64,000 nucleotides of DNA, from positions 1 through 64,000 of the forward strand of contig JAILNX010000038.1 of assembly GCA_024691085.1 (NCBI GenBank), written 5' to 3'. The notes under the pieces were generated by a model. That model had not been told where the DNA came from. It did no database searches and saw nothing but the letters and a program-made list of their open reading frames with translations. Below are positions 61,141 through 64,000 of the stretch, one piece after another; the first letter of the stretch is position 1; the number at the start of each line of letters is the position of its first letter. The DNA is from Clostridiales bacterium (lineage in GTDB: Bacteria; Bacillota; Clostridia; Christensenellales; CAG-138). The position numbers were made by a program, and so were the translations under genes.

Positions 61141-63156
61141 TTACATATCCTTGGTCATCTTCTCGATGAGCTCGTCGGAAACAAGATACGGCAGGGTGAT
61201 GTGCGCCTCGCCCTCATGCTTTTTGTTGTACTCGATGCTTGTCTCGATGGAATGGGGGTTCCTTGCCCATGCGCGCCTTGCGACGCCGCCCATTACGTCC
61301 CACATCATAGCGGAGCGGATTATGTTGTCGACTCTTTCAGAGCCGTCAAGAACGAGGCCGAAGCCGCCGTTGATGCTCTTGCCGATGCCGACGCCGCCGC
61401 CGTTATGCAGAGCGCAGAGGCTCATTCCGCGAGCGGCGTTTCCGGCAAAGCACTGTACCGCCATATCCGCCATTACGTTGGAGCCGTCCTTTATGTTCGC
61501 GGTCTCGCGGAACGGGGAATCCGTGCCGGATACGTCGTGATGGTCGCGTCCGATCATGACGGGGCCGATCTTGCCTTCGCGCACCATCCGGTTGAACCTC
61601 AAAGCTATGCGCGTCCTGCCCTCTGCATCCTGATAGAGTATCCTCGCCTGGGTGCCGACAACGAGCTTGTTTTTCTCGGCGTCGCGGATCCAGTTGTAGT
61701 TGTCTCTGTCCTGGAAGCGGCGGTTCGGATCGATGCAGTCCATAGCGGCGTGGTCGGTCGCAATAAGATCCGACTCCTTTCCGGAAAGGCAGACCCAGCG
61801 GAACGGACCGTAGCCGTAGTCGAAGAGCATCGGGCCCATTATATCCTCAACGTACGAGGGGAATATGAAGCCGTCCTTCTCGTCGTAGCCGTTCTTCGAG
61901 ATCTCCTTGACGCCTGCGTCATAGACAGCCTTCATGAAAGAGTTGCCGTAATCGAAGAAGTAGGTGCCGGCGACCTTGAGCTCGCAGATCGCGTCGAAAT
62001 GACGGCGGAGAGATGCGTTAACCGCCTCACGGAACTTATCGCGGTCGGTATGAAGCAGCTCGGTCCTCTGCTCGAAGGTATAGCCTACGGGGCAGTAGCC
62101 GCCGTTATAAACGTTATGACAGGAGGTCTGGTCGGAAAGCAGATCGATCTTGAACCTGCGCTTAACGGCCGCCTCAAGAAGATCGACGATGTTGCCGTGA
62201 TACGCGATGGAGATGGTCGTTCCGTTCTTCCTGTGCTCGTCGGCAAGGCGGAAGACCTCGTCGAGATCGTCGGAGATGACGTTGACCCAGCCCTGGTTGT
62301 ACCTTGTTTCGATACGGGAGCGGTCGACCTCGGCAAAGATACCGACGGCGTTCGCTATATTCGCCGCCTTCGGCTGTGCGCCGGACATTCCGCCGAGACC
62401 TGAGGAAACGAATACGCGGCCGGTAAGGTCGCCGGATTCGGGAATGCCGAGGTACTTTCGGCCTGCGCCGAGAATGGTGTTGAACGTGCCGTGGACGATA
62501 CCCTGCGGGCCGATGTACATCCAGCCGCCGGCAGTCATCTGACCGTAGTTGGCGACGCCCATCTCCTCCGCGACCTCCCAGTCCTCGAGATTGTCGAACA
62601 TGCCGACCATCATGGAGTTGGTAAGGATCACGCGCGGAGCCTCGGGCTTCGAGGGGAATAGTCCGACGGGATGACCGCTCTCGAGAACGAGGGTCTGATG
62701 ATCGGTAAGCTCTTCGAGATATTTCTTAATAAGACGGTACTGGAGCCAGTTCTGGCAGGGCTGACCGGTCTCGCCGTAGGTGACGAGCTCATAGGGATAG
62801 AGCGCGATCTCGAAATCGAGGTTGTTGTCGATCATGACCTGGAAAGCCTTGCCTTCGATACACTTGCCCTTATACTCGTCGATCGGCTTGCCGTATATGC
62901 GTCCCTCGGGACGGTAACGGTATGCGTAGATGCGTCCGCGTGTCTTAAGCTCCTCCATGAACTCCGGAGCGAGCTTTTCGTGGAGCTCTTCGGGAACGTA
63001 GCGGAGAGCGTTCCTTAATGCGATTTCGGTCTGGGACTTGGTAAGACGGAAGCCCCTGTCCGGAGCGCGGCGGCGGCCTTCCTCAAACTTCGGATACTCG
63101 GGAAGTGTCGCGTCGAGCTTAATGGTCATTGCGCCTGAGATCTCTCTGTTTTCCAT
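61141..63156 (-). CDS. hutU: Urocanate hydratase
   Basis: 671 residues, about 120 longer than the Bacillus or Pseudomonas enzyme, as in many Clostridia. The NAD-binding region (SSGLGGMSGAQPKAANI), the LLSDQTSCHNVYNGGYCPVGYTF segment with the conserved Cys, and DHHDVSGTDSPFRETANI are present. Hydrates urocanate to imidazolone propionate. It follows hutH by 18 bases. Confidence 0.96.
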   Translation of the reverse strand: MENREISGAMTIKLDATLPEYPKFEEGRRRAPDRGFRLTKSQTEIALRNALRYVPEELHEKLAPEFMEELKTRGRIYAYRYRPEGRIYGKPIDEYKGKCIEGKAFQVMIDNNLDFEIALYPYELVTYGETGQPCQNWLQYRLIKKYLEELTDHQTLVLESGHPVGLFPSKPEAPRVILTNSMMVGMFDNLEDWEVAEEMGVANYGQMTAGGWMYIGPQGIVHGTFNTILGAGRKYLGIPESGDLTGRVFVSSGLGGMSGAQPKAANIANAVGIFAEVDRSRIETRYNQGWVNVISDDLDEVFRLADEHRKNGTTISIAYHGNIVDLLEAAVKRRFKIDLLSDQTSCHNVYNGGYCPVGYTFEQRTELLHTDRDKFREAVNASLRRHFDAICELKVAGTYFFDYGNSFMKAVYDAGVKEISKNGYDEKDGFIFPSYVEDIMGPMLFDYGYGPFRWVCLSGKESDLIATDHAAMDCIDPNRRFQDRDNYNWIRDAEKNKLVVGTQARILYQDAEGRTRIALRFNRMVREGKIGPVMIGRDHHDVSGTDSPFRETANIKDGSNVMADMAVQCFAGNAARGMSLCALHNGGGVGIGKSINGGFGLVLDGSERVDNIIRSAMMWDVMGGVARRAWARNPHSIETSIEYNKKHEGEAHITLPYLVSDELIEKMTKDM

Positions 63157-63174
63157 GTTGATGTCCTTTCTTGA

Positions 63175-64000
63175 TTATTTAAGTTCACCGCAGACCTTTT
63201 CGGCGGCCGGAACGATCGCGTGAGCCTTGATGAGCTCGTCGGCAGCCTTGAGGTTAACATACATAACTACGTCGGTCTCGATGGGCTTGATCTTCGTTTC
63301 GAGGAGATCGTAGACCGCCTTCGTCGCGGGAGCCATATGTCCCCTGCCCTCTTCCGAGCGGAGCCAGAGCGCCTGGTGAGCGGCGGTCAGCTCGATGCCG
63401 AGAACCTTCTGGGCATTGTCGACGATCATGCGGCACTTCCTCGCGGCGGTGGTGCCCATGGAGACGTGATCCTCCTGGTTTGCGGAGGAGGGGATCGAGT
63501 CAACGCTGGCGGGATGCGCGTAGACCTTGTTCTCGGATACCATGCTCGCCGCGGAATACTGCGCGATCATGAAGCCGGAATTGACTCCGCCGTGCTTGGT
63601 AAGGAAAGCGGGAAGTCCGAAGGAGAGCGCAGGATTGACCATGCGCTCCGTTCTCCTTTCGGAGACGTTCGCGAGCTCCGAAACGGCGATGCCGAGGAAG
63701 TCGAATGCGAGCGCCATGGGCTGACCGTGGAAGTTGCCGCCCGAGATGACCTCGTCCTCATCGGGGAATATGATGGGGTTGTCGGTCACGGCGTTGATCT
63801 CGCGCTCGACGGCCGCCTTGACGTAGTTGATGGCGTCGCGGCTCGCGCCGTGGATCTGCGGGACGCACCTTACGACGTAAGCGTCCTGCACCTTGTCTGG
63901 CTGAGTCCTGAGCGCAAGTTCGGAGCCCTCGAGGAGCTTAAGGAGATTCTCAGCGGCGTCCTTCTGACCCTGATGGCCGCGGACGTCGTGTACCTTATGA
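63175..64000 (-). CDS. hutH: Histidine ammonia-lyase, 5' end outside window
   Basis: 275 codons visible, the C-terminal half. GNFHGQPMALAFDFLGIAVSE, RRTERMVNPALS and SIPSSANQEDHVSMGT are characteristic. The Ala-Ser-Gly triad that forms the MIO cofactor should be near residue 143 and so beyond the right edge. It removes ammonia from histidine to give urocanate, the first step of the pathway whose next four genes lie downstream in order. The promoter and any regulator are outside. Confidence 0.95.
   Translation of the reverse strand, partial: HKVHDVRGHQGQKDAAENLLKLLEGSELALRTQPDKVQDAYVVRCVPQIHGASRDAINYVKAAVEREINAVTDNPIIFPDEDEVISGGNFHGQPMALAFDFLGIAVSELANVSERRTERMVNPALSFGLPAFLTKHGGVNSGFMIAQYSAASMVSENKVYAHPASVDSIPSSANQEDHVSMGTTAARKCRMIVDNAQKVLGIELTAAHQALWLRSEEGRGHMAPATKAVYDLLETKIKPIETDVVMYVNLKAADELIKAHAIVPAAEKVCGELK

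Noticed and set aside
61201..62403. 400-residue plus-strand frame within hutU
   Set aside because: Shadow of a long G+C-rich sense gene with full family motifs; no start signal.

Overview
The window looks like a chromosomal segment of an anaerobic, low-G+C-lineage (Clostridia-type) Firmicute of moderately high G+C, probably an uncultured animal-gut member. The evidence is the conserved Clostridia block yajC - TIGR04086 membrane protein - SCIFF peptide - SCIFF maturase - recJ - apt - rel - dtd - MBL hydrolase - hemZ. A YtxC-like sporulation protein beside a T-box-controlled thrS, a CarD-YacL pair, RicT, RqcP, class III fructose bisphosphatase and many lipoproteins fit the same picture. Promoters are strikingly close to the sigma-A consensus, nearly all with a 17-bp spacer. 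No species call is possible from the sequence alone. There is no phage, insertion sequence or CRISPR array.

Layout. 1-3570 (minus): an MBOAT acyltransferase cut by the left edge, a lipoprotein, a VanX-like peptidase lipoprotein and a small membrane protein. 3660-15930: a carbohydrate locus with a GH13 amylase lipoprotein (minus), then on plus a short operon with a GH53 galactanase lipoprotein and a GT-C glycosyltransferase, then a maltodextrin-type ABC importer (binding protein with an extra C-terminal domain, two permeases, ATPase). 16000-25550: MGMT-like protein, membrane protein, Orn/Lys/Arg decarboxylase, holB, ricT, and convergent ispDF, rqcP and a foldase-like lipoprotein, a large secreted Ig-like protein and a uracil-DNA glycosylase. 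25650-36240: rpsU and the long minus-strand hemZ...yajC block. 36340-42580 (minus): acetyltransferase, fbp, WYL regulator, NlpC/P60 hydrolase, ytxC. 42640-49510: T-box leader, thrS, deoD, then ECF sigma/anti-sigma (minus), carD and yacL. 49540-52980: two tRNA-Ser genes, an odd gene-free stretch and trkA-trkH. 53035-57050: gntR divergent from cyuA-folD-acetyltransferase-NTPase. 57090-64000 (minus): a broken hut relic, an SGNH lipoprotein and the histidine utilisation operon hutH-hutU-ftcD-hutI-fchA, with hutH cut by the right edge.

How it fits together. Secreted lipoprotein glycosidases feed an oligosaccharide importer, while the hut operon turns histidine into glutamate, ammonia and one-carbon units on tetrahydrofolate. 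The neighbouring FolD lacks two residues needed for cyclohydrolase activity and may act only as a dehydrogenase on the methenyl-THF that the cyclodeaminase makes. The clearest unusual objects are the 131-bp relic of a second hutI-fchA junction, the seven-cysteine SCIFF peptide, the binding protein with a SusE/SusF-like tail, the cysteine-free family-4-like uracil glycosylase, and promoters nested in terminators. I did not find a wholly new multi-gene system that I could defend.
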